Shown: piece by piece, positions 1 through 17,114 of the stretch
How positions within the stretch are numbered: position 1 is the first letter of the stretch
How the letters are laid out: every line of letters begins with the position of its first letter
Assembly: GCA_030704615.1 (NCBI GenBank)
Contig: CM060734.1
Location: 40,130,042 to 40,194,041, forward strand
Source of the DNA: Takakia lepidozioides
Lineage: Eukaryota > Streptophyta > Takakiopsida > Takakiales > Takakiaceae
DNA length: 64,000 nucleotides
Reading direction: 5' to 3'
Position numbers and translations under genes: made by a program
The notes under the pieces: model-generated
The model's input: the letters and a program-made list of their open reading frames with translations, nothing else
Told to the model about the DNA's origin: nothing
Databases searched by the model: none

Positions 1-3000
1 TTTGAGGAATTGGCGTGTAAACCTATTGGGCCCAAGCCTAAGGCCCAAACCTACACCAATATCAGGCACTCTCCCCCTTCTTCCATTCTCCGTCTTCTAC
101 ACGTCTTCTACGCTCCACGTTGTCTCACATCAAATCGTGTATCCCTAAACTATGGAAGCAAGAAGGCATAATATTATTGTGGCCTTGGTCCTTGTCATGG
201 CCTACACGCGCGTGATTACAACCATTTTGGCATTGCAACAACTTATAAACGAGCAATTTGCTGGATTGTTGATGATGATTGTGTTCATCACGGAAGAAGG
301 AGGTCCAAGAGATAGAGAGGCTTGATGATTCTACAAGCAGAACCTACGTGTGCTTGCCGTGAGGTAGTTGTTGTGAGTCTCTAGTCTCTACCTTCCTACA
401 ACCCCATCTATGACCTGTTTCAATCCTACGGCTACGAGAGGCTTAAAAATATATATCTTAACCCCTAAAGGACTAGCTAACTTTTGGGAGTTTTCCCAAA
501 AAGTGGGCCATACCCTCCATTGCCCAGCTGTAACTTCCTACCCCCTTATATCCAGCTGGATGGACCGTTCCATTTCATCCCTACCTACTACATGAAAGTC
601 CTCCGAAAATTGTAGCACTTTTGACCGTTCCATTTAGTAGATTATAACAAAAGAAAATTGGCCAAGTTGACACCATCAACAAAAAAGAGAGAGGAAAAAT
701 TGCTTTGACCATGCAAGTTTGGTGATTTTATATTTTTTCTTGGAGAAATAGCCTCCAGAATTCGGATAAGGGGCAATGAACAGGTCATCTCCCAGAATCT
801 CAGACCAAAATGCCAAAAATATGGGGGGGCTATTTTGTATGTGAAATCTGGGGGGGTAAATTATCTTGTTTTGGCTTCTTTCCCAAGAGGTGACATTTGT
901 TTTCCAATTCCTCTGGTAAGTAAGTGCACAGTAACATTTCATGGTGCCTTGTCCAAATTTTTTGGCATTATGATAGATTTTCAGCCCTAGATGTTATCTT
1001 GAACATTGCCTATTTGACTGCCACGTAGGCAGGTCAATGGTGCTCTAACACTGGATTTCATGAAACCCTGGCACTTTGCAAAATTATAGGGAGGAGAGCT
1101 TTTATGATTTTTTGGCTCTGTAATTCCCACATGTGCCTCCCTGACATCTACCATTCATCTTCAAGGTTCACTTCCATCCACTATCATCCATGGGAGTTGG
1201 AGCGTGGCAAGTAATCTGCCAATTGGGTCGCGTCGTCCTTTAGGGCTTAATGGTAGGTTTCTTGGGCCCAAGGGAAAGAGTTGGGTCTCCATCCCAGGAG
1301 CATTCCTTTTGTTGGACTGCCCAGGAGTTTGGCGCCATAAATGTTGCCGTGTAGGTAGCCATGTCATGTTCTCGGTCTTGGGCCCGGACCCTCATGTAAA
1401 CCGCTTGGGACCGATTTAAGGCTCTTGACCAATAGGATCTCTTGTTTCTAGCTTGGTCTTGCCCGGGGCCTTGTGTAAACCGGACCTTAATGTGATGTGT
1501 ACACACAAGTTTAGACTTTGATAGACACAAATGGAAAACTTGGATTCACCTCATAGAAAATGCTAGCTATGATCCTTGGATGCATTCATGAGTAATCTGG
1601 ACATGCTTCCTAAATGAATCACATTGTATTCTAAACCACATGCATCCACCTCACTAGCACTACCTATAGCACCAAATACTAATAACTTAGAAGTGCCCAA
1701 GTCATATCACATCTCCAGCCTGCAAGTGCATTTTCCGGTTCATATGTTGTGGACAAATCTCTCATCAACAGCTGCATCACTCAAACTGCTGGACAACCTC
1801 CTTGCTTTCAGAACTCTTCTGCCCCCCAGTGAATAGCTAGTCTCCGGACTTCATCTTCGCTTGAGTTATGTCAGATTCATTTCACTTAGGTCTGTAGTAA
1901 ACAGTAAGTAGCCGTCTTGGTTTTCCCCGACTGAGCGAGTCTGGAATCTGAAGGAGGGATGCCCACAACGATTGCAACTTGCCCCAAGTCTTCTCGCTGT
2001 CTGAACATCTCTGTACGCTCTGAATGCGCACAATGTTCACGTTGTGTCATTATAATATTGACTGTTCCCCGACGTGACCTCCGTGTTTGTATGGATTTAA
2101 GATTTCTGGGACTGTCTACTCTACCCAGTCCCCGAGCTCTGATGTAGTACAGAACTGCTGAACTGAACTCAAAACCTGCCAGATATTAAGAAAACCTAAG
2201 CTTACTGGATTGTTTCTGTAATTGCTATGCCTGCTGGATCGGAGGGCCTTTTTGCGCTTCTTTTTTCGAGTCTTTGAAACCCATCCAAAGCTGTGCTGAA
2301 ACTAGGCCAGCTGGAACAGCTTCACCGAATTCTGTGCACTGAGTCTGCTAGGACCAATGTCGCAGAGCAGACCGTTCGATTTAAATCATCATGTTTGTTG
2401 TTCCAAACATCAAGAATGTCTACAGAGTCGTAGTAACGCATATCGACAAGACGAGTGTGTATGAAAACCTGATGGAAATGTTCTGCGAATGCGATGGTGA
2501 GAACAAGAACAGAGCGATGCAGCCCACGTGCAGCAGTCTACTTGTCGAGCAAGAACTGGATCTCGATCATAACTCCATCGGATCTCAAGAGACCTTCTGA
2601 GACCACAAGGAACCAAATCGCTGGATTGAAGATACAGACGGGCACAGACAAGTGAATCTTGGTCAGCTACATGGATTGCCCCAAGCTGAACAGGCTGCTT
2701 GGGATCTTTTCACACTACCTACTTACCCAGTACCCTCCCTTTGATCATGAAAGCTCGCATACTCAAGAAAGAAAGCATGCGATGAAAGCGAGCACAGACT
2801 TTCCAAAGTAGAAGCTTTGCAATCAATAGTGGTGCTTCTGGTGTTGGCAGTTAAAGGCGGGAGTACGCTACCGAGCAGATTTTGTCCGATTATTCTGGTC
2901 GTTTGGTTGTTCATCCCAACCAATCTATTGTGAAAGTTTTATGGGTCAGTAGTGTGGAATAGCATGGCAGAATTCATTGGAGAGCTTTGATTTAAAACGG

Positions 3001-3216
3001 CAGAAGTGCCACAGCATGCCATTGAGGGGTTGGGAAGAGATTTACGTTTCATAGAGGGGGAAGAGATGCCAAGGTCCACAGAGAGGGGGGGAGAGAGAGA
3101 AACAGCTCACTTGTTGAGAAGGCAGCTCATGAAGCCGGTAGTGAAGTCTTGCCTGTAATAGAGAGCTAGGTAATGAGGGAGACACATGTCCCAGGAGAGA
3201 CACAAGCACCCTGGCT
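1..3216. other. Intergenic region, no recognised gene
   Basis: I find no coding stretch with recognisable domains here. A 58-codon open frame at 152-325 (+) begins with an ATG but resembles no family I know. Around 1370-1490 two similar segments occur, each with a GTAAACCG core after a run of G/C. This hints at an old transposon fragment, but I see no termini. Short GA-rich stretches lie at 3085-3105, just upstream of the first gene. Confidence 0.4.
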
Positions 3217-4692
3217 ATGGCCGCAATGAGGCGGGCGGCACCCATTGCGTCAGGCCACACCCTGTGTGGATCCCTGCTAGAGCCCAGCACTCTACCCTCG
3301 CTCTGGCACGTCATTCACTCTCGTAGAATTAGTGAAGAGGCCGGCAGCTTGAACTCAGAGGAAAGAGAGAAAAACAAGGACACGGGACGGTTAGAAGAAT
3401 CGAGCCTGCCTCTGCTCCAAAGGTGCAAGAATTTACTGGTGGCGAACTGGCGGGGGCAATTGACCACTGTCGATTCCACGGGCACGACGAAGGATGCTTC
3501 CAAGGTGTGGGGGTCACTGGCCCAGTATGTGTTTGTTGCTGGAAAGCTGGTTTTGTGGATTCCTAAGAATGACCCCCATCAGATGAACTTGTTGATGGAC
3601 GAGCGAGGATCCCTGGTGGTAGGTCACACTGACCCACGTCCTCTCATGCATGCCTGGAGAGAGCTCAATATTATTCCCCCGCGCGCTGTTTTACTTGGAT
3701 CATTTGCTCTCCTAGGAGATCACGAGAAAGAATATGTGAAAAAGAGGGTGTCGAAGGTCCGAGATGTGACTCAACAAGCCATTCAGGGAGCAGGGACTGC
3801 TTTGCAAAGCATTCTGCGTGATGCAGGCCGGTCGTTGGAATTTCGAATCGAGGCTCTCTCCTCCATGGCCGAGTCTTCTGACAACGATTATTTGATATAC
3901 CGTCTCTCTCCCAGGTAAGCCTATACATGGCCATCCTCTGGACACTTAGATGTCTTTCCCACCGTTATATGAAATTCTTTCAGAGGTCGTCATAGCACAG
4001 GCATACTGTGCATAGGGACTAAACCCCACAAATGGGGTTTTGGTCAAATAGCTCATGGTTTAAAGGTTTGTGGCACATTGCTGCTGCTCTGTTGAATTGC
4101 TAGACCTGCATTGATGCCCAGCTTAGTAAATCCACCTTCTATCAGAGTTGTCAGATCTTTGATGAAACCTGAATGACACTGAATGGCACCATTGGTGATG
4201 TCAAATGGTTTGCCCAGGGCCTGCCACTTTGTGGATTTGTTGGGAGGCCAGCATGAGGTGGAGGTTTCTGACATTGCTGGTGCAGCAGCGGACTCACTGT
4301 CTCCAGTATTAGCAGCAATCATCGAGGGTATAAACCAGAGTGAATCTCGGAGATTTGCACTCATCGTCTTCTGTGCTGTGTACTTAAAAGTTCGAGCTCA
4401 AGATGCCTACATCTTTGCAGCTGATCGGTGGGGTTTCAATGTGCTGGCAAAGGTAGTGCCGGGGGAGCAATCTGGGAAAGGTGGGGAGGCTAGCAACAAG
4501 GTGGAGGCATCTGGGGGTCAGGATCAAACAAGCAGGCTTTGGAGAGAGTTTCGGTTCGCTTTCTTAAGGGAGGTTAAGGATGCAGAAGGTTTCTGTGTGT
4601 TGCTTGCTGAGATGGAGAAGGAGAGCCTGGACACCATGCATAGAGCTCAAGAGTTAGCCCCGAGCGTCTTGTCCACACCCCCAAAACCCTAA
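3217..4692 (+). CDS. FMN-binding split-barrel (PNPOx-like) family protein, two exons
   Basis: Exons are 3217-3914 and 4218-4692. The intron has a gtaagc donor and a tgcccag acceptor and is phase 2, splitting an Arg codon. The spliced product is 390 residues. The N-terminus is rich in Ala, Arg and Ser and looks like an organelle transit peptide. Residues about 70-180 read as a split barrel of the pyridoxamine-phosphate-oxidase-like type: the strand with LLVANWRGQLTTVD, then LAQYVFVAGKLVLWIP, then SLVVGHTDPRPLMHAW. After the splice the protein reads SPRACHFVDLLGG followed by HEVEVSDIAGAA, a segment I associate with plant PNPOx-like proteins such as those of the At3g21140 type. Catalytic PNPOx activity is not implied, since many relatives only bind FMN or haem. 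The identity rests on pattern memory, while the exon structure is clear. The start is the first ATG of the open frame. Confidence 0.65.
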
Positions 4693-6313
4693 ACCCCAAC
4701 CCCAAATCCATTGCATCTGGACTTCAATCACATGCATGGATTATTGATGTTGCAGAAGTGATCATCAGCCTACTCTTGTATAATCACCAGTGCATCATCA
4801 CTTAAACTCTTGAGGGATGGGGAAGCAGTTTTGTAGATTGTTGGTGGGGTTGCAGATTAGATGGGTTGCCACTAACATGTAAGTTGAGGAGAACCTAGCA
4901 ATTACAACCTGCTAAACACTTCGGGATCACGACGAACACAGCAGCAGACACAGCAGCACAGCAGTTTCTAAGAGCATCTTAACTAAGTATGTGTCAGGGC
5001 ATGTTTTCACTTTCTTTGATCAGCAATGAGGATTGAGCCTTATTCTCACATTCAACATGGATCCAATTCATTGGAAGTATAGAGATTTCCTTCAGCAATC
5101 TTGTGGGGAAACATCAGAACTTATTTAAATGATATCCAGTGATGAGATGAGCTTTCACTAATGCCTCATATCTGCATTTTTTAGTCCAGGAGAACTGCCA
5201 ATATCATTCTGTATATTCTCTTTGCAGACTGTCCCGAGCCATTCTCAGCAAACTTGCATCAATAATCATCACTATGGCAGTGACTTATGACTGGTAAAAA
5301 AGTAACCAAAGACCCAAATCGAATAAGCCACCTTCATCAAGATGGCCTCTCCTCACATCTTCACATTCAAAGAGAAAATCAGGGACAGTTGAATGGACGG
5401 GCAACTTTGACTTATAATCATTTGGCTTACTACTTTTGACACAGACCATTCAGGTTTCAGGATTCAGGTTTCAATACCAACCAGAATAACTGTAGCTTGA
5501 AACTAATCTATTTTGATGCTGTCCCGCAGACATCAGACCAGCCATCACTCCAAATTGAGTTTCTGCATGATTTCTGTTTATTGTGACAAACTCCTACCCT
5601 TCAGAAACTGAAAGCCCTCTCTGTAGTTAATTAATTATCTGACCAGGTGCTCTGGGGGAACTTAAAGTTTTGGTTAAGCTTTTGGTGTCATCTCTAATGT
5701 AAGCTCCACCCTCGCTCTGCTAGGGCTGCACATATTCGCCTGGCAGCATCAAATGTGTCATTTAGCGGTGGATAGCTCCAGCTGTCTCTCATCTGCATCA
5801 CAAGGACACATGGAAAACCATTGGATATCTCAACAACATATAACTACTCTTTATTGAATACAAGACTATCCGAGCCACATTGCTCGGTTTGCAATTTCGT
5901 CCTAATGTTAGCTTTAGAGAAACACCTGCTCATAGATGAACTCTCACTGTGCAAATCATTATCCATGGAAGCATACAACAGATGCCTCAGTGGTTAGGGC
6001 ACAAGGTCACTTTACAAGTGATCATGGGTTTAAAGCCAGGTGTATGCTGGATGTCATAGTCCCAGCTATAATAGGGGGGTCGCTTGGTCAACCGGACACC
6101 TAATGTGTTCATATCTGGGAACTTCCGAGTCGTGGGGGAGGTTTGCACCACCGTGTTGCTCTGGTTATGATTGTTAGATGGTATCCACCTTCCAAATGGA
6201 AGGCAGTTGGCCTTTGGCATGGTAACACCATACATTACACTTTGCTTCGGCAGGAGTCAATCTTTTCTCCATGGAGCTTTTTCCTATGGATAATCTGACT
6301 TTGAAGGCATAAC
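4693..6313. other. Intergenic region between PNPOx-like and ELM1-like genes
   Basis: This is the convergent space between two genes that end toward each other. I see no coding similarity. It holds the possible SINE described at 5970-6240, and otherwise only ordinary mixed sequence. Confidence 0.4.
5970..6240 (+). repeat. Possible tRNA-derived SINE
   Basis: A polymerase III box A-like stretch (TGCCTCAGTGGTTAGGGC, 5983-6000) is followed about 27 bp later by a box B-like stretch (GGTTTAAAGCC, 6027-6037). That spacing and order fit a tRNA-derived SINE head. The right end is a guess; no A-rich tail or target duplication is obvious. It lies just past the 3' end of the ELM1-like gene. Confidence 0.35.
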
Positions 6314-11707
<5,394 letters not shown>

Positions 11708-13640
11708 ATATTCGTTATTTCCTGATCCCTAACCTTGCCCCCACTCTCCTCTCCCTCACCGGGGCCCTGTTCCTCTCTCCCAATATCTTTGTACTCCTAA
11801 GCTTCTGCACGGCGGGGTTCCTCCGTCTCTCTAACTCTACGCTTTTCCTCCCTGCCTCTTGAATAATGTCCGCTGGTATCTCCCTCTATCTCAATATATT
11901 TTCCTGCCACTTCCCTTCTGAATATCAACCCAGACTCACTCCCAGTAGAATAACTTAAACCCTATCCCTATCGTTCCAAGTTCCAACTCTCTCCCGACCT
12001 TTCTCTGCTGTCTGTGCAGTCCGGAAAATCTATTACTTAGTGTCCTTACGACTCCGCCTTCATTAAAATCTATGCCTGATTGTAAGTACCTCACTCCTCT
12101 CTCGATCTATCGATCTCTCGCTCTCGTATATCGCTCCCAAACCCTTCACCCTTCCTTCTCTCCTCTCCTCAAAACCCTAGACTCGCACTCGCAACCCGAC
12201 CTTCTCCCCATCGCGGGAATTTTACTTTGCTCTGCGAAATTTAAACCCTGCGCTACCGATTTACCATTCATCCTGCACTTCTCGAGCTGCCAGGTGTCAG
12301 AAATCCTGCCAAGTGATACTTCGAGATTACTAATAATAATAATTAAAAAGGAATGATGTGAAAAGAGAACTTACCAACTGACTTGGTCCATGGAGTCGAA
12401 TGGATGAATAATGATGGATGGGAAACATCCAAATGTACGAGGGAACACGGTCATGTTAGAGATGACACGTTCTCGATGATTCTTCAAGGTCACCGAACGT
12501 GTGGCCAGGGTGCCCTAACCACTCACTAGGCTAGCCGACGGCTGATGATTCTAGGGTTGCCGCTCTACCGCGGGCGGCCCACAGCCTCCCGTTTGTTCCC
12601 GCGCCTTGTCCGCGGCCCGGGTGGCCCACTCATTCCCCGAACGACATCATCCGTGATACGGATGTAGTTCATCTCGGTGACCGGGGACAACCGGGCTTGG
12701 TGACTGTCTAGGCAGGTAAACACGGTGTTGCGGCGGGTCTCGAGCTGGGAGTGACCGCGTCTCCCGGTGAGCGAGGAACAGCAAGAAAGTAAGAAAAGTG
12801 GGGTGAAGTAATAAGGAGAGGTGAATGTGGGTGACGTGGCGGACGGAGAGGGCAGCCGCCCCTCTCATTGCTGCCACCGCCGCTCCGACTCTCCTTCTGC
12901 GATCGATCGTTCTGGTAGAGCGATCCCTTGAGCCTCGTGGCCGAGGAGATTTTTGTGTCTGTGAGATTATTGTGACACTAGAAGATCTCGGACTGCTGGG
13001 GTTGAATTTGGTGGTAGGGGGGGGTGTATCAGGAGGGCGAGATATCTCTATCTCCAAGCAGGAGCGCCTTGTTGTTGTAGTTTATGTGCATGGTGATAGA
13101 AGGCTTGCAGCAGTTGAGGTAGTGGTTTAGAAGGCGTCGGACGGAGGGACAAATTTGGAGCATCCGTCTTGAGCTTTGACTTGTGGAAGGTTGGAAGACC
13201 TGCAACAGAGTAAGAGGTTTTAACCTGATTTTGTACATCAGGCAGAAACCAGCCAGCTTCATTAGCTTAGCTTTGCTCCCGATGTGTTTTATTCAACTAC
13301 GATTTTTTGTTGCCCAATCACAGCCTGCTTCGGCGTCAAACGTGCTTTGATCTGATTTTATGCTATTTTGGTTGTCATACTTGCGTAAAATTTTATTTTC
13401 ATTTTGTTTTTTGGACGTCTCGCTTAGCAGCCACACGCCCTCTTGTCGCAGATACTTAATCGCTTCATCCTGTATCCCTGAAAGAATCGTCGATGATTGC
13501 AAGGTTTGCCTGCCAGTATTTTCTTTGAGGTGCATAGGAAAGTTTGCAGCTGTCTGCACAGTAGATCTGCTGTTCTTCTGATTCAACTGGCTCCGGGAGC
13601 GAACTTTTAGGTGTGGAGTTCGTCCGGAGCACAAGCGGCA
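11708..13640. promoter_or_regulatory. Shared upstream region of divergent ELM1-like and ABCF1-like genes
   Basis: Two genes start back-to-back, 1.93 kb apart. The plus strand from 11700 to 12300 is rich in CT runs (GA on the ELM1 sense strand), like a plant 5' leader or Y-patch promoter. The stretch 12540-12640 is GC-rich. I cannot place a TATA box with confidence for either gene, and a leader intron is possible on either side. Confidence 0.35.
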
Positions 13641-16600
13641 ATGGTGTCTGATGCAAGTAAGAAGAAGGCGGCAGCAAAGAAGGCTGCCGCTGCAGAGAAG
13701 CGTGGATCCAAGTCTGCTGCTGCTGTTGCCCAGTCAAAACTCAAGGATGTTCAGAACGGGTCTGCAAATGATTTGACGGAGGAGATGCTGGCACTAGCGA
13801 TTACCGATCGAACTTGCACGGGCGTTTTAGCCTCCCATCCTCAATCCCGGGATATCCACGTAATGATCAGAGTCTTTCTCGTCTTTGATATCGGGTATTT
13901 TAGATCTGATGTGAAACAGTCGCCCCGTCCTTTTTCCTTCCCTCTATTTTTGTCAGATGTCTACCTTGACAAGTTTCGCTAAAGGACTCCTTTGAGATAA
14001 AGTTTGTGTGAGTAAACTCTCGCAATACAATATAGAAGGCTTTCGCAGCACACTGTTCTTAAAGTAAGCGATAGAGATGCAGGCATGCTAGGGTGCACCC
14101 TCTTCATGGCAGCTTTTGTTTTTCTCAACCCAATGTTTGGGCTAGAGTCCAAACCAAACATGTTACTCTCCGATCATTGTGTGACAGCATTCTACTCCTC
14201 CTTTTCGTTGTAGGGTTTTGTTACAATGTATCACGAGGACCGTATGTGGCATCCAGGAGACATTCTCACCTCAGTTTCGTAGCATGGTTAGGGTCATCAA
14301 CAGGTGGGGGGTCTCCAATTGGCAATCACCAGATGGAAAGTTGCTGATGGCTTAGATGACCCCTGTTGTTCCTGTCAGATAAATTGGGACAAAGTTCTCT
14401 GCTTTAAGAAAATAATGAGTACCCTGTAGTTCCCGGGCCTCCATGGATACAGCCTGATTCATGAAAGTATCTGGGGGCTTGCTAGGGTTACTTCAGCTAC
14501 TCTGTTTTCAAAAGCCTACTTGGAGTTCTTCACTGTTCTTTTCTCCTTATTATTTACACATCATACGGAGATGATTGTAAGTAGTCCCTCCGGATTGTGT
14601 ACACCTCAGCAGGTGGGGGCTTCAAGTTAAGATTTTTCTGGCAAGTGTTGAGGATATTGCCATCAGGTTAATGTTATTGGAGCTGGAAGGATGCTTGAAT
14701 AGATGCATGGGTGGTTGATGATGCTGTGGTGTGACGGTAATTGAGTTAAAGGTTTTGTTTGCTGCAGATAGAGTCTCTGTCAGTGACTTTCCATGGCCAT
14801 GAACTTGTAGCTGACTCGACACTCGAGCTCAATTATGGGAGGTAAGGATTTATCAGTTGTGGAAAGAAAAGAAGTTAAAGGTGGAATGCTTACTGTGTTT
14901 CTCTTTGTGACTTCCCCTTGACAAGTTTTGAAACTGCTTGTTTCTACATTGATTGCAACAAAACTTCTGATTTTGATGTCCATGTGTATGACTTGGTCTG
15001 GCAGACGTTATGGGCTATTGGGGCTAAATGGCTGCGGTAAGTCAACACTTTTGACAGCAATAGGGTATCGAGAGGTGCCTATACCAGATCATATGGACAT
15101 CTATCATCTTACGCGTGAGATCGAAGCCACTGAGATGAGTGCCCTGGAGGCTGTGACAAACGTTGATGAGGAGCGACTCAAATTAGAAAAAGAGGCAGAG
15201 AAACTAGCGGCGCAGGTGAGTCAGTGTGTCATGAACCCCGCTGTCACGAACTCCTTCGTTTGTCCTTGTGGATTCCACTTCCTTTGTGTATGCTGTACCC
15301 TTTGACGCAGTGAGAGCCTTATCTTTCAATGTGGATCTATATGAAAGGTGGTTGTCTGATCAAGAGGCTTCATATCTGTTTACAGGATGATGGAGGAGGA
15401 GAGCCTTTGGAGCGGTTATATGAGCGACTGGAATCAATGGATTCTGCTACGGCTGAGATGCGAGCAGCTCAGATATTGCATGGGCTGGGTTTCACGAAAA
15501 AGATGCAAGCAAAGCAGACTAAAGACTTTTCAGGAGGGTGGCGGATGCGTATAGCGCTTGCCAGGGCCTTGTTTATGAACCCAACCATCTTGTTACTTGA
15601 TGAGCCAACCAATCATCTTGGTGAGTACCTATTCACTCAAATACAGGTGAGGTAACCTAGGTGCTGCAGTGTCATGAACAGCCACATTGTACTTTTAAAA
15701 GATGAGAGCATGTTTCTCACCATCTTTGCCTTCACCTGAAGTACAATTGAATGCCTGGAACTCCTGTGCTTTCTATTTTTAGGCAGACGCTGAGTTTTAT
15801 TTTGGGGCTTAGATTGTGTTGTTTCCGCAGTTGAGATCCTGATAAGGGCTTCATGAGCATTTTTCAGAACTTGCACCAAAATTTATGTGCTGGCACAGGG
15901 CTCTTGCCCGAAATTGGACACTCTAACCAGCTTTTAGTCTTGTCCACAGCAATGTGTGATTGAACCTCTTGTAGCTTGTGTTGTGTGGATTGTACATTCT
16001 GAAATGAGGCTGTGCATTCTGAAACTTCAATTTTGGTTGACATGTGTCATATTGTTTCGCAGATCTTGAAGCGTGTGTGTGGCTGGAAGAAACTTTAAAG
16101 AAGTTTGAGCGTATTCTGGTCGTTGTCTCACACTCTCAGGACTTCTTAAACGGGGTTTGCACCAACATTATTCACATGCAAAATAAGCAGCTCAAGTTCT
16201 ACACGGGGAACTATGATCAATTTTGTCAGACACGTGGTGATTTGGAAGAAAACCAAATGAAGCAGTACCGGTGGGAACAAGAACAGATCTCCGCTATGAA
16301 GGAGTACATCGCCCGATTTGGGCATGGATCTGCCAAGCTTGCTAGGCAAGCACAAAGTAAGGAGAAAACACTAGCCAAGATGGAGAGGGGTGGCCTCACA
16401 GAGAAGGTTGTCAGAGACAAGGTGCTTACATTCAGGTTCACTGATGTAGGAAAGCTGCCCCCGCCAGTGCTCCAGTTTGTGGACCTAAAGTTTGGTTACA
16501 CCCCTGACCATCTGATTTATGAGAAAGTTGATTTTGGTGTTGATTTGGACTCCCGGATAGCTCTGGTGGGACCAAACGGTGCTGGAAAGAGTACACTGCT

Positions 16601-17114
16601 GAAGCTCATGACTGGTGACTTGGTGCCCTTGGATGGCATGGTTCGTCGCCACAATCACCTTCGCATTGCCCAATACCACCAGCATCTGACAGAGACCTTG
16701 AAACTGGACATGTCTGCACTGCTGTTTATGATGAGTGAGTATCCTGGCCTGGAGGAAGAGAAGATGCGATCTGCCATTGGCCGATTTGGACTGACGGGCA
16801 AGGCCCAGATAATGCCCATGGGAAATCTTTCTGATGGGCAAAAAAGTCGTGTTATTTTTGCTTGGTTGGCCTGGAGACTCCCACACATGCTATTGTTAGA
16901 TGAGCCCACCAATCACTTGGACATTGAAACAATTGATGCCCTGGCCGATGCATTAAATGAGTGGGATGGAGGCATGGTTCTCGTCAGTCATGACTTCAGG
17001 CTCATCAATCAGGTTGCTAAGGAGATATGGGTGTGTGAGAACAGGTCAATCACGCGATGGGAAGGGGACATTATGGACTTCAAGCAGCACCTAAAGAAGA
17101 AGGCAGGGCTGTAG
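13641..17114 (+). CDS. ABCF1: ABC transporter F family member 1 (ABCF1-like), soluble twin-ATPase, five exons
   Basis: Exons: 13641-13859, 14768-14841, 15005-15215, 15386-15620 and 16063-17114. All introns are GT-AG with compatible phases, giving 596 residues; I recall Arabidopsis ABCF1 as 595. The N-terminus ([17 protein letters not shown]) is the lysine/alanine-rich ABCF1 head. ATPase domain 1 has Walker [10 protein letters not shown], signature [15 protein letters not shown] and Walker [12 protein letters not shown]. The linker contains [20 protein letters not shown]. Domain 2 has Walker [10 protein letters not shown], signature LSDGQKSRV and [12 protein letters not shown], then [11 protein letters not shown]. 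There are no membrane segments. ABCF proteins act on ribosomes and translation control, not transport. The first intron (908 bp) is the largest, and all key residues are present. The gene is divergent from the ELM1-like gene. This is one of the surest calls in the window. Confidence 0.96.

Noticed and set aside
152-325. 58-codon open frame with a hydrophobic stretch
   Set aside because: No family match, no promoter, and length within chance expectation.
12511-12526. Box A-like GTGAGTGGTTAGGGCA on the minus strand
   Set aside because: There is no box B at a workable distance, so it is not called a tRNA or SINE.
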